Origin: Gentiana macrophylla
Lineage: Eukaryota > Streptophyta > Magnoliopsida > Gentianales > Gentianaceae
Assembly (NCBI GenBank): GCA_026214975.1
Contig: CM047806.1
Coordinates: forward strand, 1,938,127-2,002,126
DNA: 64,000 bases
Reading direction: 5' to 3'
Part shown: one piece after another, positions 45,367 to 63,900 of the stretch
How positions within the stretch are numbered: position 1 is the stretch's first letter
How the letters are laid out: each line of letters opens with the position of its first letter
The notes under the pieces: generated by a model
The model's database searches: none
The model's input: the letters and a program-made list of their open reading frames with translations, nothing else
Told to the model about the DNA's origin: nothing
Program-made: the position numbers and the translations under genes

Positions 45367-46541
45367 ATGGCAAATTTGTCCGACCTTCCATACGAAATGC
45401 TAGCAGAAATAGCCAGACGACTGAAAAAGCTTGAAGACTACATTTCATTTAGAAGCGTTTCCAAATCCTTGCGTGCTGCTGCAAAGGATGAGTATTTTGA
45501 GGGCCTAAGGTTACGACAACAGACCCCCTATCTGATGCTTTCCGTCAGAGATGATGGCAATGATGATATCCGTGAGATATATAGTTTGGTTGAGGTGAAT
45601 CGGTTATATCTTCTGTGAAAGTTTCCAAGTTTAAAAGCAAGAAGTGCTTCGAATCATTGGGATGGTTGCTATGCATCGAAGAAGATGGTAGCATGAGCCT
45701 CCTTGATCCATTTACAGGCACTGAGATTCCCTTACCTCGTCAAAACACCTTTCCAGAATACGAATGGCCGCTTGAGATGGATCCGCATGTTTTTATCCAG
45801 AAGATGGTCCTTTCATCAAGGCCAAGCGAGACTTCGGACTTCGTTTTGATGGTCATAGCTGATGGTGGTGGAAATTTAGCTTTTTGGAGGCCAGGGGACA
45901 AAGCATGGAACTTGATCAAGGACCGAATTGGGACGTTTCGTGATGTTGTGTACCTTGGCGGTGGAAAATTTTGTGCCTTCGGTAGTCCGGCAATGGTTTG
46001 GGTCTTCAAGTTTTCCGAATGTGATAACCATGTAGTAGATGGTCGTATAGTTGTATATTTTATGCCCAAACATCTGACCCCAGATTATTTTAAAAGAGGC
46101 TTTTTTAATGAACTAGTGGACTCTAACCGCAAATATATCGTCAAAACTATTGATGACTCGTTGCTCCTTATTACGAGAAGAGCCCCATATTTGAGTTCGG
46201 ATGGTTTGTCTTATATCACTAGTAAATTTCAAGTGTATGAAATTGATGAAGTGGCGGGGACATGGAAAGAGATCTATAGCCTCGGAAGTATGGCTGTCTT
46301 CGTTGGTCACAATTCCACTATCGCCGTGGATGCCTCAAGATTTCCTGGAACATTAATCAAAGCCAATCATATTTATTTCACCGACGATAATTGGGAATAT
46401 TATTATTATGAAGGACCAAAAGGCGGTGGCTTGGACAATGGTATATATAATTTGGAAACGGGAACCATCGAGACGGTTTATCCAGGAGAGCCGTTGTTCA
46501 GCAAAGCTTCTCCATCCACCTGGATTACTCCGTGTTTTTAG
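45367..46541 (+). pseudogene. SKIP23-like F-box paralogue, copy 3, one frameshift
   Basis: ATG at 45367, preceded by tttgtag|atttgtctcggaa as in copy 1, so the 5'-UTR splice site is kept. The F-box (LSDLPYEMLAEIARRLKKLEDYISF) is intact. Near 45593-45596 the copy reads 'gttgaggtgaatc', where copy 1 reads 'gttgagggtgaatc': one G is missing, and the frame closes 20 bases later. From 45615 the DUF295-type region is open to PSTWITPCF and a TAG at 46539. One missing G in a G-run could also be a sequencing error, in which case this is a 391-residue gene. Confidence 0.85.
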
Positions 46542-48099
46542 TGCAGCTCTATAGTCTTCCATTCACCCACCGTAAGAGGCACATTTATATACAGATATTT
46601 GCTTTTTATATATTATTAATAGAGTACAAATGTTATTATGAATGTGTTGTTTTTTCAGGTACGCATATGGTCTTATGCTTTGGAGGTTTAAGCATGAAAC
46701 AATGTAATTTAAAGTTAAAACAAGCAAAATATGAATTTTTCAGATATCAGATGATAGGTAGTTAGACCATTTTGAGGTTAAGTGAAAATAGACATCAGAC
46801 CTCTGAAAAGTCAAATGCGAGCTTACATTTGGCTTTCCAGAGGTCGAATGTCAGTGTGGTGCCCTGAAAGTAAGATCACCTGGTGCCATGAATAACTCAC
46901 ATTATGCCTACTTCTCGGTCACTGATTTGTATTCTGCATTCCCATTCTATATATATTCCCGATAAGATTTGTGTTCACTATGTATCATTCACTAACGGAA
47001 AAAGATAGGGTCACTACATAAGTCCGTTACAATCATCTATTGCATACTTGTTAAGTACCGATGATGGTGGGACCCATTGATTGACGTGGGCCCTACTTAT
47101 TAATCAACGGTTCACAAATACATAATGGATGCTTGTAGTGGACCTACCATCTACTACAGTCCTATGGCATCTCTGATATATACAATAACGTTTCTTTCCT
47201 TAAAACGTAAGCTACATTACAAAGACGAAGTACAAACATATATATGTTTGTTTAGGTTCAAATGAAAGGGGAAATTCTTATTCGTACTCTCCATTATACA
47301 CTGAACCGTTAGATGCATCACATACGTACAAAAGGAAGAATACATCTCCAATACTATATTTTAGACATATTAATTGTTTTCTTAATCTGATTAATCTTTT
47401 CTCTGCGACAGATAAAAAACGGAGGGAGTACATATTCAGCCCAATAACTAATTGTAACAAGTGCTTACCTCAAACTCAAAAGAAAAAGTCATTTGGACAA
47501 TGAATGATTTTATTTTATTTTTTTGGATAAGAGCAACACTTTTATTAAGGGAGCCTTTAAAGGCAAAACAATTGTTCTACTTGGACTTTGAGTTAACTAC
47601 TCGCAACATGCTCATATACAGATATCCTGAAGTTTATTACCTTATCCTTCAGTCAAAGATCTTCTGAAGTTTATTACCTTATCCTGGGAAAGCCCAAGCT
47701 GAATCAAGTTATGTGATATATTTCTTTTCTTTTCCTCAGGTTTTCAGACATGATCCTCTTTATAAATAGGTTCTCTAAAAACCCAGTTCATGGCAATGAC
47801 CTTGAACTTGTGGCAGCAGATACCAAGTAAGATAAAGATGAACATCAGAGAATCTTTGTTATTGCAATACTAGCTTTGTTTGTGTACATCACAGCCGTAT
47901 AAGAGGCTCAAAACTAACGGATAAGAAGTACAGCTGACATTGTAGTAAAAGGGACCAAACTACCACATTTCCTCCACTCCAATAAATCTCTTTCCTTCAT
48001 GAATTTTTCTTTTGTTATTTATTTTCATATTTTTTTGTATTTATATTTTTAATTTTCTGGATTTTTTTTTTAAATTTTATTTCTATTTATATTTTTCTG
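46542..48099. other. Intergenic
   Basis: Holds a diverged relative (46780-46890) of the MITE at 3755-3934, with 'agaggtcgaatgtcag.g.ggtgcc', and one end of a Stowaway-like element ('aaaacggagggagtac', 47417-47432) without its partner. No gene seen. Confidence 0.5.
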
Positions 48100-48368
48100 G
48101 ATTCGCGGCGGAGTAAATCCGCCGCCAAAAACCTATATTTCCTCTTGTGATCGAATAAGTACTCCTGGCGGATTTTTAGTTAATTGCCGGCGGATAAAAC
48201 CGCCACAACGATATCTTAGCGGCATATCATAAAAAACTGCCAAGAAAGGGCTAAAACTTTAGCGGCGAAGGCAAGTGGCGGCTAAAACCGCCGCTAAAAT
48301 GCTTTAATGGCGGATTTTCAGCTTTAGCGGTGGAAAATCCGCCGCTATAAAGCATGTTTTTTGTAGTG
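48100..48368 (-). mobile_element. CACTA-like transposon end with subterminal GCGG repeats
   Basis: Read from the right, it starts CACTACAAAAAACATG, the terminal motif of CACTA elements. Repeated 'agcggcggatttt', 'ggcggctaaaaccgccgc' and 'cggcggat' motifs follow, like the subterminal transposase-binding repeats of this superfamily. The other terminus was not found. It abuts exactly the start of segmental copy B at 48369. Confidence 0.6.
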
Positions 48369-48881
48369 CTACTACCTATCTACCCGTTGTAATAAGAGGA
48401 TTTTTTCATATAACACATTATTCTGATCCAACAAGAGTCATAATGTGTTTGACTACTCTAACTTAATTTGAGTCAGATATTGAGCATTTCAGAGACCATA
48501 CACACCTGTCAGAGAGCACAGGTCATACCTTAAAGACCCAAATTTAGGCATACAAATTTCCAACCCTTTGTCTAAATTTGGAGAGCGGTCAGAATAAGTG
48601 CGAAAAAATATATTTCAAAAGATAAAATTGGAAAATAAATATATGTATGCAAATATATTTGTCGTTTGAAAAAACATTCAATTCTTTCCTAATAAAATAA
48701 CGAGAGTGATTTAGACACACATCGTATCCACACAAAAAGTCACATAAACTTAACCCAATGGTTTGTATTATTATTACTATTGTTTTTCTATTTTGTTTGT
48801 TCATTATAAACATGCATATGGCGTGGTTTCAATCATTTGTGTGGACAAACTCCGTGTACAAATACTTGTCCATAAAATAAG

Positions 48882-49117
48882 GGTCAGAGGCCAGAAAGAC
48901 AAAATAAGATACAAAATGGGAAAATATGACAAGAAAAAAAATGGTTGAGAAGGACAAAAACGCGCCTGTTACTACATGTGTTACTACATCGGGTTGTAGC
49001 AACATCTAGTAACACATGTAGTAACAGACGCGTTTTTGTCCTTCTCAACCACTATCTTTTTTTCTTGTCATTTTTCCTCATTTTAGATCAAAAACAGTTC
49101 TCCACAACCTTTAACCT
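48882..49117. mobile_element. MITE family A, copy 2, with hairpin core
   Basis: Absent from copy A of the duplication, so the insertion is proven by comparison. 'cataaaataag' occurs at both borders (about 48870 and 49119) and once in copy A, giving a target duplication of about 9-11 bp. Arms 'ggttgagaaggacaaaaacgcg' (seen in part) near 48943-48964 and 49030-49052 pair around 'gttactacatgtgttac'. Confidence 0.82.
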
Positions 49118-49676
49118 CATAAAATAAGCAGTTATAACAGAATCATAGTCAATTGATTGATTGTGAAGAAATCATGGCAATCACTTAAATACTTATTGAC
49201 AACATGCCATCCACTAATTTCTACTCATTCTATTTTCCTGGAGCCCTCCTTAAAAGCCTCAGAAAGATTGCCTTAATTTGTTCTCCAAAATATCCATCTC
49301 CTTACGGTTTAGTCAATCTAGCTTCGTAGTATACTTGTCTTGATTTCATGGGAGATTCAGAAGAAGCGTATGAGTCTTTAATTGAAGTTACAGATCTTCA
49401 AGACTTCCTTGAAACAACAGAGAAAGATTTCATTGCAACCGCAGAGAAGAAAATCTCAGTTGATCCCATCTCCCTTAGAGCTGATTCAACAACTAACAAT
49501 GTTGTTGTTACTAAGCCCAAATTCTACAGCTACAGCCTCCCGAATTCAGCATCTTCATCCCCGAAAAAAGTCTTGAACTTTAATATATTGAGAAAGAATC
49601 CTAAAAATCTGACTCAAACGTCGTCTCTCCCAATCCATGCTTCTTATCGTCAGCATTCAATCGCACTTACTAATCT

Positions 49677-55431
<5,755 letters not shown>

Positions 55432-55879
55432 TCTGGAACGATTACGAGAGATTCGTCTAAGTAGAAGTAAGTCATGTGACGAAGGAAGAGCGTCTCGCCC
55501 ATCCGAAGATTTGACCTTTTGGTCTCAAAAAAACATTAAATTATCTCAACACGTGAGCAACAAGGAAAGCATCATCAGCTCTTCGTCTAGTACTGAAGTT
55601 GAGTTGGATTATAAAGACAAGATTCAAGCATAAACAAACGACGACGATTGTGAGGAGGATGATTCAAAAAATATAAAATGTGGTGCATTATGCTTGTTTC
55701 TACCAGGTTTTGGAAAGGCAAAGCAGATGAGAACCAAAATGCATCAACATCAACCAGCAGAAATTATGAATTTCAAGGAATCAGAAACAACAGGACATGT
55801 AGTTTCAAAGAGGTTTTCAATGGAGAAATTCGAGTGTGGGTCATAGAGATCATCAGCAATATTAGATGAAAAGGAAGAG

Positions 55880-56472
55880 TGTTATAAACACAGTTAGGAA
55901 TATGCAGTTTAAGAAAGAAACAAACACAGATAGCAATGCAAACGTTAAAGAATGGCGGAATTGATAAACACAGAAACAAGAAGGTTTCCGGCGTTATGCC
56001 GACTACTCCACGGACAGAAAATGAGATATTTATCATGCACAGAATTACAAGGTTTTCACAAGTGTGTGAATAACACTTTGAATGACACACATTGCATTGA
56101 TTACAACATTAGTATTTATAGACACAAGTCCCAAACCCTAACCGCCATAGATCTTTATTGGAACTACCATAAATACCCCAGATATGGACCCCAGCTCCAG
56201 CTGTTATCCACCAGATGAAACCCAGTTCAAAAAACTGACTTCCCAGACTTGTAATCAATTACCCAGATGTAGAACTCAGCTATACTCAGCATAACGCAGC
56301 AGACCAGAAACTTACTGCTGACTTCAGAAGAAACTCAGTTGCACTTCATCAAACTGACTTTCACAGAACTGAACATACTTAAGTGAACTGACCATCAATC
56401 TCAGTCTCAGTTTTCCCAGATTAGTTCCACCAGATATTTCTCAGTTTAAAGATCAAGTCACCAAAACTGACA
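55880..56472 (-). repeat. 3' LTR of the minus-strand copia
   Basis: 593 bp, TG..CA. It lacks a 21-base segment present in the other LTR ('aacacaatgatttaacgtgg', 61221-61240) and has an 11-base local duplication near 56068-56085. Confidence 0.88.
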
Positions 56473-56569
56473 AATCTCCACCTTGACTTGAACTCACATT
56501 CAACGTCACCAGACTGCATAATCAGATGTACTTGCACCAGATGCATTCGTCAATGCCAGGATGTACAGT

Positions 56570-59500
56570 ACCAGACTTCTCCTCAGAATCCACTCAAGTT
56601 GACCTGTCCTCAACTAAGTATCCAGAATTCAGTTTACAAGCTTTGAATATTCAGCAAGTCCAGACACAACTGAAACTTGCTTTGCTGAACTGGTTTATTG
56701 AACATATCAGTAGGGTTTTCCTTGGTGCTGATCTTCTTCACTACAACCCTCTTCACTACAACCCTCTTCTCATTTCTCAGAAAATGATACCTCACATCAA
56801 TATGCTTGGTTCTCTCATGATGAACCTGATCCTTAGCTAGACAAATTGCACTCAAACTGTCGCAATAAATCTTAGCTTGATCCTGATGTAGCCCCAAATC
56901 AATGACTAGTCCCTTCAACCGGACACCTCCTTGGTCGCTTGAAGAAGAGCCATATACTCGGCCGATGAGTTGATAAAGCCATTGTTGCCTGAAGAGTTGC
57001 TTTCCAGCTGACAACTGAATTCCCCAATGTGAAAACATAACCAGTCATAGATTTTCTACTGTCCACATCACCTGCATAATCAGCATCACAGTATCCTGTG
57101 ATCAGTTTCTCAGTATCACCTCTATAAATGAGACCAACATCAGCTGTACCTCTAAGGTACCTGAACATTCTTTTCACAGCTTTCCAGTTTTCCTTTCCAG
57201 GTTGAGCCATAAACCTGCTGACAACACTGACTGCCTGAGCCAGATCAGGCCTAGTGCACACCATGGCATACATCAGACTGCCAACTGCACTAGCGTAGGG
57301 AACTCTTGACATAAACTCCTTCTCCTCTGCTGATTGTGAAGTGAAAACTGACAAATGAACATTTGATGCCATAGGAGTATCTATTGGCTTAGCAGCTGAC
57401 ATGCCAAACTTTGACAAAATCTTCTGTATATAGCCCTGCTGAGATAAAAAATAGTTTCTTTTGATTTCTATCTCTCCAGATCTCCATCCCTAAAATTTTC
57501 TTGGCTGCATCCAAATATTTCATTTCAAACTCAGCACTGAGAAGGTCTTTCAGATACTGAACATCAGACTTCTTCTTTGAAGCTATCAGCATGTCATCCA
57601 CATATAACACAAGATAGATGTAAGATCCATCTTCCAACTGACTGTTGTAGACACAGCAATCATAAGGACTTCTGCTGTAACCCAACTGGATCATATAACT
57701 GTCAAACCTTTTATACCACTGTTTAGGAGCTTGCTTCAGTCCATACAAGGACTTCTTCAACTTACACACAAGATCTTCCTTACCAAGAACTTGGAAACCC
57801 TCTGGCTGAGTCATGTATATCTCTTTGTCTACCTCACCATGTAGAAAAGCTGTCTTCACATCTAACTGCTCAAGTTCAAGATCTTGTTGTGCCACCATTG
57901 CTAGTAACATTCTGATTGAAGTATGTCTGACTACTGGTGAGAATATCTCATCAAAGTCCACCCTTTATTTCTGACTGAACCCTCTTGCAACCAAACGTGC
58001 CTTATACTTAACTCTTTCTGCCTCAGTTATCCCTTCCTTCTTCTTGAAAATCCATTTGCAAGTAACAACTCTCCTTTCAGCTGGATGTTTAACTAGATCC
58101 CAAGTCCAATTCTTCAGTAATGACTCCATTTCATCTCCCATGGCAGCAAGCCATTGAGATGTTTCAGAATATGTCACTGCTTCCCTGTAAGTAGAAGGTT
58201 CAAAACCATCCACTTCTTCTGCAACTTGAATTGAGAATCCAACCATATCATCAAACCCATACCTTCTAGGAGGTATCCCAACATTGGATTTTCTAGCTCA
58301 CGATGGCAATTTATACTTTGTCGACCCACATTCTCGCTTTGACGCTCAAGCGACATTTGCTCGGTGGCGGCTTGATTCGATTACGGTTCAACAACCGGAT
58401 CGGATGAAAATCGACTTGGATCGATTGATTGTTGCATTCCAACCGACTCCACCAAGCTCCACCTTACCATCGGTTTTTTCGGTTTGATACTAGTTTTGAT
58501 TTGATTATCCTCCCCACTGATGAACTGAGTATAGAATTTTCATCGAAAACTGTATCTCTGCTGAGAATGACTCTGTTTTCTGCTGATGACCAAATTCTGT
58601 ACCACTTTAATCCATCACCATACCCCACAAACACTCCTTTCTTGGCCCTTGGTTCGAGTTTTTTTTCACTGACATGATAGTAAATTGTGCTTCCAAATAC
58701 CCTTAGAACTTAATAATCTGTAGGCTTACCTGACCACATCTCAACTGGTGTTTTGAGACTGATCCCTGTGTGAGGACTCCTGTTGATTAAGTAGCAAGTC
58801 GTGGTAACGACCCTACGCCCAAAATCTCCTTGATAAACCAAAGACATGAAAGCATACATCTTGCTCTCTCCGGAAGAGTTTGATTCATCCCTCGCCTACA
58901 CCATTTTGTTTGAGAGTATTCTGATCAGTATGATGTCCGGCAATACCTCGATTTTGCACAATGTATCAAACTCGATCCAAGTAATTTTAGACCATTATCT
59001 GTACGAAGCCTCTTGATCTTCTTCCCCAACTAATTTTTAGCTAGAGCCTTCCATTGCATGAAGCTCTTGAATGCCTCACTTTTGTGTTTCATTAGTATCA
59101 CCCAAGTCATCCTTGAATAGTCATCAATAAAGGACACAAAATATCTGTGACCACCCAATGACTCCACCTTTGATGGCCCCCAACAATCAGAATGAATGTA
59201 ATCAAGTGATGACTTTGTATTGTGTATTCCTTTTGAGAACTTGCTCCTATGTAGCTTCCCAAACACATAATGCTCACAAAAGTCCAGATTCTTGACCTTA
59301 CACCCCCAAGAAGATCTTTGTGAGAAAGAACCTGCATCCCCTTTTTACCAATGTGACCCAGTCTCATGTGCCACAGTTTTGTAAGCTATGACTGATGAAT
59401 CTCAGCTGATGCCATAGCAGCAAAACCAGCAACAACTGACCCTTGTAATATATACAGAGTCCCTTTCTTGATTCCCTTGAGAACCTCAACTGATTTTTTA

Positions 59501-60994
59501 TAGACACTCAGCACACCACTTTCCCCCTTAAAATGAATCCCTGCCGTCCAAAGCGAGAGATACCAAGTTTTTGGTCATTTGTGGAACATGTCTAACTTCA
59601 CTCAGTTTGCAGAATCTTCCATCCTCTGTCCTCAACTGAACTGAGCCAATTCCAACTACCTTGCAGACCTTGATGTTTGCCATAGATATATGACCATAAA
59701 ACTAGGTAAAATCACGATAATAGTTCGAAAGAATGTTTACGTGTAATATTTGATAATTGGAAGATTCATATTGATAGAAAGATTGTTGAAATTCTGTATA
59801 GACAAAGCCGTGGTGGATCCGAAATCCATGCCTTTAAATCTTGAATTCTATTACCTAAATCTTGAAGTTCTTGGCTCGTAGTTATATTATCTTTATTTTA
59901 TTTAATTTTAGGATTTGTAGATAAAAACCTCCAAGAATTTGATTCGTCTAGCTAATAAAAATCAGGAATTGTTTGGTGATTGACTACAAGTCCCTATGGG
60001 ATCGACATCCTAAGTACTACTCGATAAGCCGTGCTTTTGCGGTACCATTTAGTGATTATATTGAAAATCACACATCAACCATCTATCTGCTGATAACTTG
60101 AGAACCACTCTCTGTGAGGGCAAATATGAAAGGATGCCCCAGAGTCCAGAATCCTCACATCAGTTTGATGTGCTGACTCTCCTGCCACTAGGACCATGTC
60201 CTCATCTGAATCATGCTCAATTTACTAATAATGTGCAATTTGTGCGGAAGCTATTCTCCTGCATTTTTTCCTCTTTGGACAATTGGACTTCCAATGTCCT
60301 TGCCCTTTACAATAATTACAGACATATGTGGATTTAGGGCCTTTGGACCTTGTCTTCTTGGAACTTTTCTTCCTAGACTAACCGTGCTCTTTTCCACTGC
60401 TACAACTGACTATCAGTCCTGCAGCCTGACTGTCTGCTCTAGCTGCCTTATGTCTTAGCTCCTTGGCATGTAAAGATGACCTTACATCCTCTAAAGCAAC
60501 TGTATCCTTCCGAACTACGAAAGACTGCACAAAGTTCTCATAGGAAGCTGGTAATGAAACCAGTAAAATCAAAGCAACATCTTCATCCTCAATCTTAACA
60601 TCAATATTCCTCAGATCAAGTAATATTGTGTTCAGCTGATCAAGTTGATCTCTCAACTGAGCCCCCCCATGCATCCTCAGTGAAGCAGTCGCTTCAAAGC
60701 TGACAACTTGTTGGTCAATGACTTAGTCATATACAGGCTTTCAAGCTTTAACCATAACTTGGCAGCGGTGTCTTCCTCGGAAACTTCTATGATAACATCA
60801 TCAGACAAGCACAACATGATGGTTGAATGTGCTTTCTCCTCCAGACTGGCATAATCTGCAGAACTGGCATCCCCTCTACCTGATAAAGGAGTCCACAATC
60901 CATGTTGCTTTAACAAGGCCCGCATCTTGATTTTCCATAAACTGAAACTGTTCCTCCCTGTAAATTTATCAATCTTCATGTTCATTGCTGACAT
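56570..60994 (-). pseudogene. Gag-pol of the minus-strand copia, broken
   Basis: From right to left: gag from 60994 (KIDKFTGRNSFSLWKIKM; frameshift near 60675), zinc knuckle CNYCKGQGHWKSNC (about 60330-60280), protease ILDSGASFHICPHREW (about 60160-60110), then an inserted 380 bp element. Pre-integrase MRLGHIGKKGMQVLSHKDL is at 59367, and integrase HSDCWGPSKVESLGGHRYF, DDYSRMTWV at about 59190-59080. RT runs 58246-57389 (CKWIFKKKEG, KARLVARGF, TAFLHGEVDKEIYM, LYVDDMLIAS). RNase H is DADYAGDVDSRKSMTGYVF at about 57090. The domain order is Ty1-copia. Stops and frameshifts lie near 60380, 59530, 59000, 58500, 57960 and 57410. Confidence 0.9.
59698..60077. mobile_element. 380 bp LTR-like insertion in the copia protease region
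   Basis: ACCAT flanks it on both sides (59693-59697, 60078-60082). Joining the flanks restores an in-frame reading of the copia protease around QQIDG-HISMANIKV. The + strand end, with 'cctatgggatcgacatcct' and 'aaaatcacacatca', resembles the end of plant gypsy LTRs. The left end lacks TG, so it may be a truncated solo LTR. Confidence 0.7.
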
Positions 60995-61118
60995 CCTTCT
61001 AATTAAAGAACAAACCTTTGATCATAAAATCCTAGCACCGGTCACCGGTCTTGGTGAAAATCAACTATGTTCTGTAACCAGAATCTCGAATCGTGAACCT
61101 TGCGCTCTGATACCAGTT

Positions 61119-61717
61119 TGTTATAAACACAGATAGGAATATGCAGTTTAAGAAAGAAACAAACACAGATAGCAATGCAAACGTTAAAGAATGGCGGAAT
61201 TGATAAACACAGAAACAAGAAGAACACAATGATTTAACGTGGTTTCCGGCGTTATGCCGACTACTCCACAGACAGAAAAGGAGATATTTATTATGCACAG
61301 AATTACAAGGTTTTCACAAGTGTGTGAATAACACACATTGCATTGATAACAACATTGGTATTTATAGACACAAGTCCCAAACCCTAACCGCCATAGATCT
61401 TTGTCGGAACTACCATAAATACCCCAGATGTGGACCCCAGCTCCAGCTGTTATCCACCAGACGAAACCAGGGCCTCAAAAGCGACTTCTGGACTTGTAAT
61501 CGATTGCCTGAGATGTAGAACTCGGCTATACTTCAAGATAACGCAGACAGACCGGAAACTTACTGGCGACTTCGTAAGAACTTCGATTGCAATTCATCAA
61601 ACTAACTTTCACAGAACTGAATATACTTAAGTGAACTGACCATCAATCTCAGTCTCAGTTTTCCCGAATAGTTCCACAGATATTTCTCGATTTAGAGATC
61701 AAGTCACTGGCCCGACA
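61119..61717 (-). repeat. 5' LTR of the minus-strand copia
   Basis: 599 bp, TG..CA, next to the primer-binding site. It is the more CpG-rich of the two LTRs. Confidence 0.88.
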
Positions 61718-62028
61718 AAGAGGATGCATCTAATAACCTCTACTATGATTTACCTTTAGAGATGATCCGGTTTAGCGTAAGCGATACACATTCCACTGTT
61801 ACTTCTGCTTTTGGTTTCGATAATAACGAACCAAAAGGAAAAAGGGTTCTGAAGAAAAGTTCCTCAAGAGAAACATTGCTGAAGACGTCTCTTGATTGAT
61901 CACGTCGTGTCCGTTTTTCCACATCTTCCACTGAATCATGCCCGGCTTCTCCAGCAAATAGTGTTACTCCTAAGATACTAAAGGCTAGGGAAGAGTTTAA
62001 GGCATTCTTTGAAGCACATATTTCGTAA

Positions 62029-63380
62029 TCACCACTTCACTCGCTATATATTTATGATGACAAATACATGCATGTAGCACTATCCGTCCCACACCCTCTT
62101 TTTTAACTAATCTTGATTAGTCTGAAGATGTTACTTTTAACTAATCTTCTTTATTTTTTTGTTTTTTTTTTTTTTTGATTAGTCTGAAGATGTTACTTTG
62201 AACTTAAAGATATGTGGGAAAAAAAGGCAAAAAGGCACCACAAAAAAAGCAAATTTCATACCATCTGGAAACGCGACTTCCGGACGAACGATATTAATCT
62301 TTCAGTATAATATCCAATCACAATCGTATTATCGGAAATGCATTGTTTTATTTTTTATATTAAGAAATGTGTGAAACATATCTGATTTTTATAAAAAGAG
62401 TTATTTTATTAAACAAATAAAATGGGTTAGGGGGATAATTTTGTCCAAACATCCACCACTTATTCAAATTGTTGAGAACCTTTCGGAACTATTTCTTATT
62501 AGCAAATGTTGTAGTGAAAAAACCTACACCTATTAAATCAAACGGATAAGCTGTCTTCTTCCAATGATATAAAAAAACTACATTGTTTTAGTTGTTGTTA
62601 ACATTTACTTATGACCATAAGCCTACTCACCCTATATTGAGGGTTGAACTAAATAGCTATCTCTTTATTGACGTATAGCTGCACAATAATATATATGGTT
62701 CAAGAACACAACATAAGAGAATCCAAAATACACTATATCAAGAACAGAATTTAAAAGTGAAAGACAATATCCAAGTAAAGTGTAAATAATTATACCCAAC
62801 ATTTTGGCAATACTACCCGATGAGAGCTCAACCACTCCAATAGCAATTGTTTGCCAACGGTGCCCTTCAGAAGGACGCTGCATAGACAAAACAAGTCTTA
62901 GTACTCATCCAAGTAATTTGGTCACAAAGAAGAACCAATCAACACATCACGATAAAAAAGCGGTTTCAGACTTTAAGTAGATGCAACAAGCACTAAACGT
63001 GCAATGCTGAATTAGAGCGCCAATAGTTATTTTCAACGGAGCTTTATGAGGGAACATGTTGTATCACTAAATATTCCATATAGAAAAACCAAGACACGAC
63101 TAAGAAATTACAAAAATAATCATCATGGGATATTAAAGAAAATTAATAGGCCTGTACATAAAGTTTGACCCAATTGCTTTACGAACAATCAAATTCGACA
63201 TTATATGCCAACTAACCTCCGTACATATTGGCACATATTTCTTCACTACTTTGTTACTAGTCTCGAAGCAAAAGGTAAACGGAATATTGAGGTGGGTCAT
63301 ATATAGCAGCCCGAAATAGTACTCAATACTATGAAAATGACCGCCATGTGTAGTTGTGTAGGCTAGGATGTTCCCGGTTC
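62029..63380. other. Downstream flank of the split gene
   Basis: Duplicate of 32501-33950. Differs by a tandem repeat of the 'ttgattagtctgaagatgtta' block (62110-62195) with a T-run between copies. No gene seen. Confidence 0.6.
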
Positions 63381-63862
63381 CAACAACCAAGATGCCGATC
63401 TCAAAAAAAAAAAAAAACCACGCTGCATGCAGGTTCTCACTATGCAAATCTGCCTCATTGCAGTGCATGCAGATCCCGACCTGAAAGTTGGGGTGTCGCC
63501 CAAGCACGTGAGCAGCGGCAGCGTGGCCATGTTCCATATAAGCAGTAGGGAGTGATCAAAAAGTTGAGAAAATGGGTATCGGAAGGTAAAGGAAATGGGG
63601 TATGGGTCTCACTGTGTACTTCTCCCAACTTAAAATTCGGTTTCGTGCTGTTAGTAACCGCTCTGATATAGTACATCATCATTATTATCTATCTCTTCTA
63701 TTTCTATTTTATCCATTTATTTTAGAAGAAGAGAGACTCTAAAGGAGGTCTCGACACTTGGTTTTTTTGATTGGATATAACTTCTTCTTAATGCTAATTT
63801 GCAGACTAAATGCTTGTTTATTTTTTGGGCTTGGACCTTTGCATTGCAGCTTTTTGTTTCCC

Positions 63863-63900
<38 letters not shown>

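Larger units (their letters stand above)
55880..61717 (-). mobile_element. Ty1-copia retrotransposon in the split gene
   Basis: 5838 bp, target duplication AAGAG (55875-55879, 61718-61722), which copy A carries once. LTRs TGTTATAAAC..GACA lie at 55880-56472 and 61119-61717; coding is on the minus strand. The primer site, read on the minus strand, is TGGTATCAGAGC (61115-61104), three bases from the LTR. The LTRs differ by many substitutions and indels, so it is older than the copia at 25354. Confidence 0.93.

Noticed and set aside
58284..58677. + strand frames in the copia linker
   Set aside because: Antisense to the copia integrase-RT linker.
63133..63537. 134-codon minus-strand frame with a Phe run
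   Set aside because: Crosses the border of the segmental duplication and an A-run; the matching region in copy A has stops.
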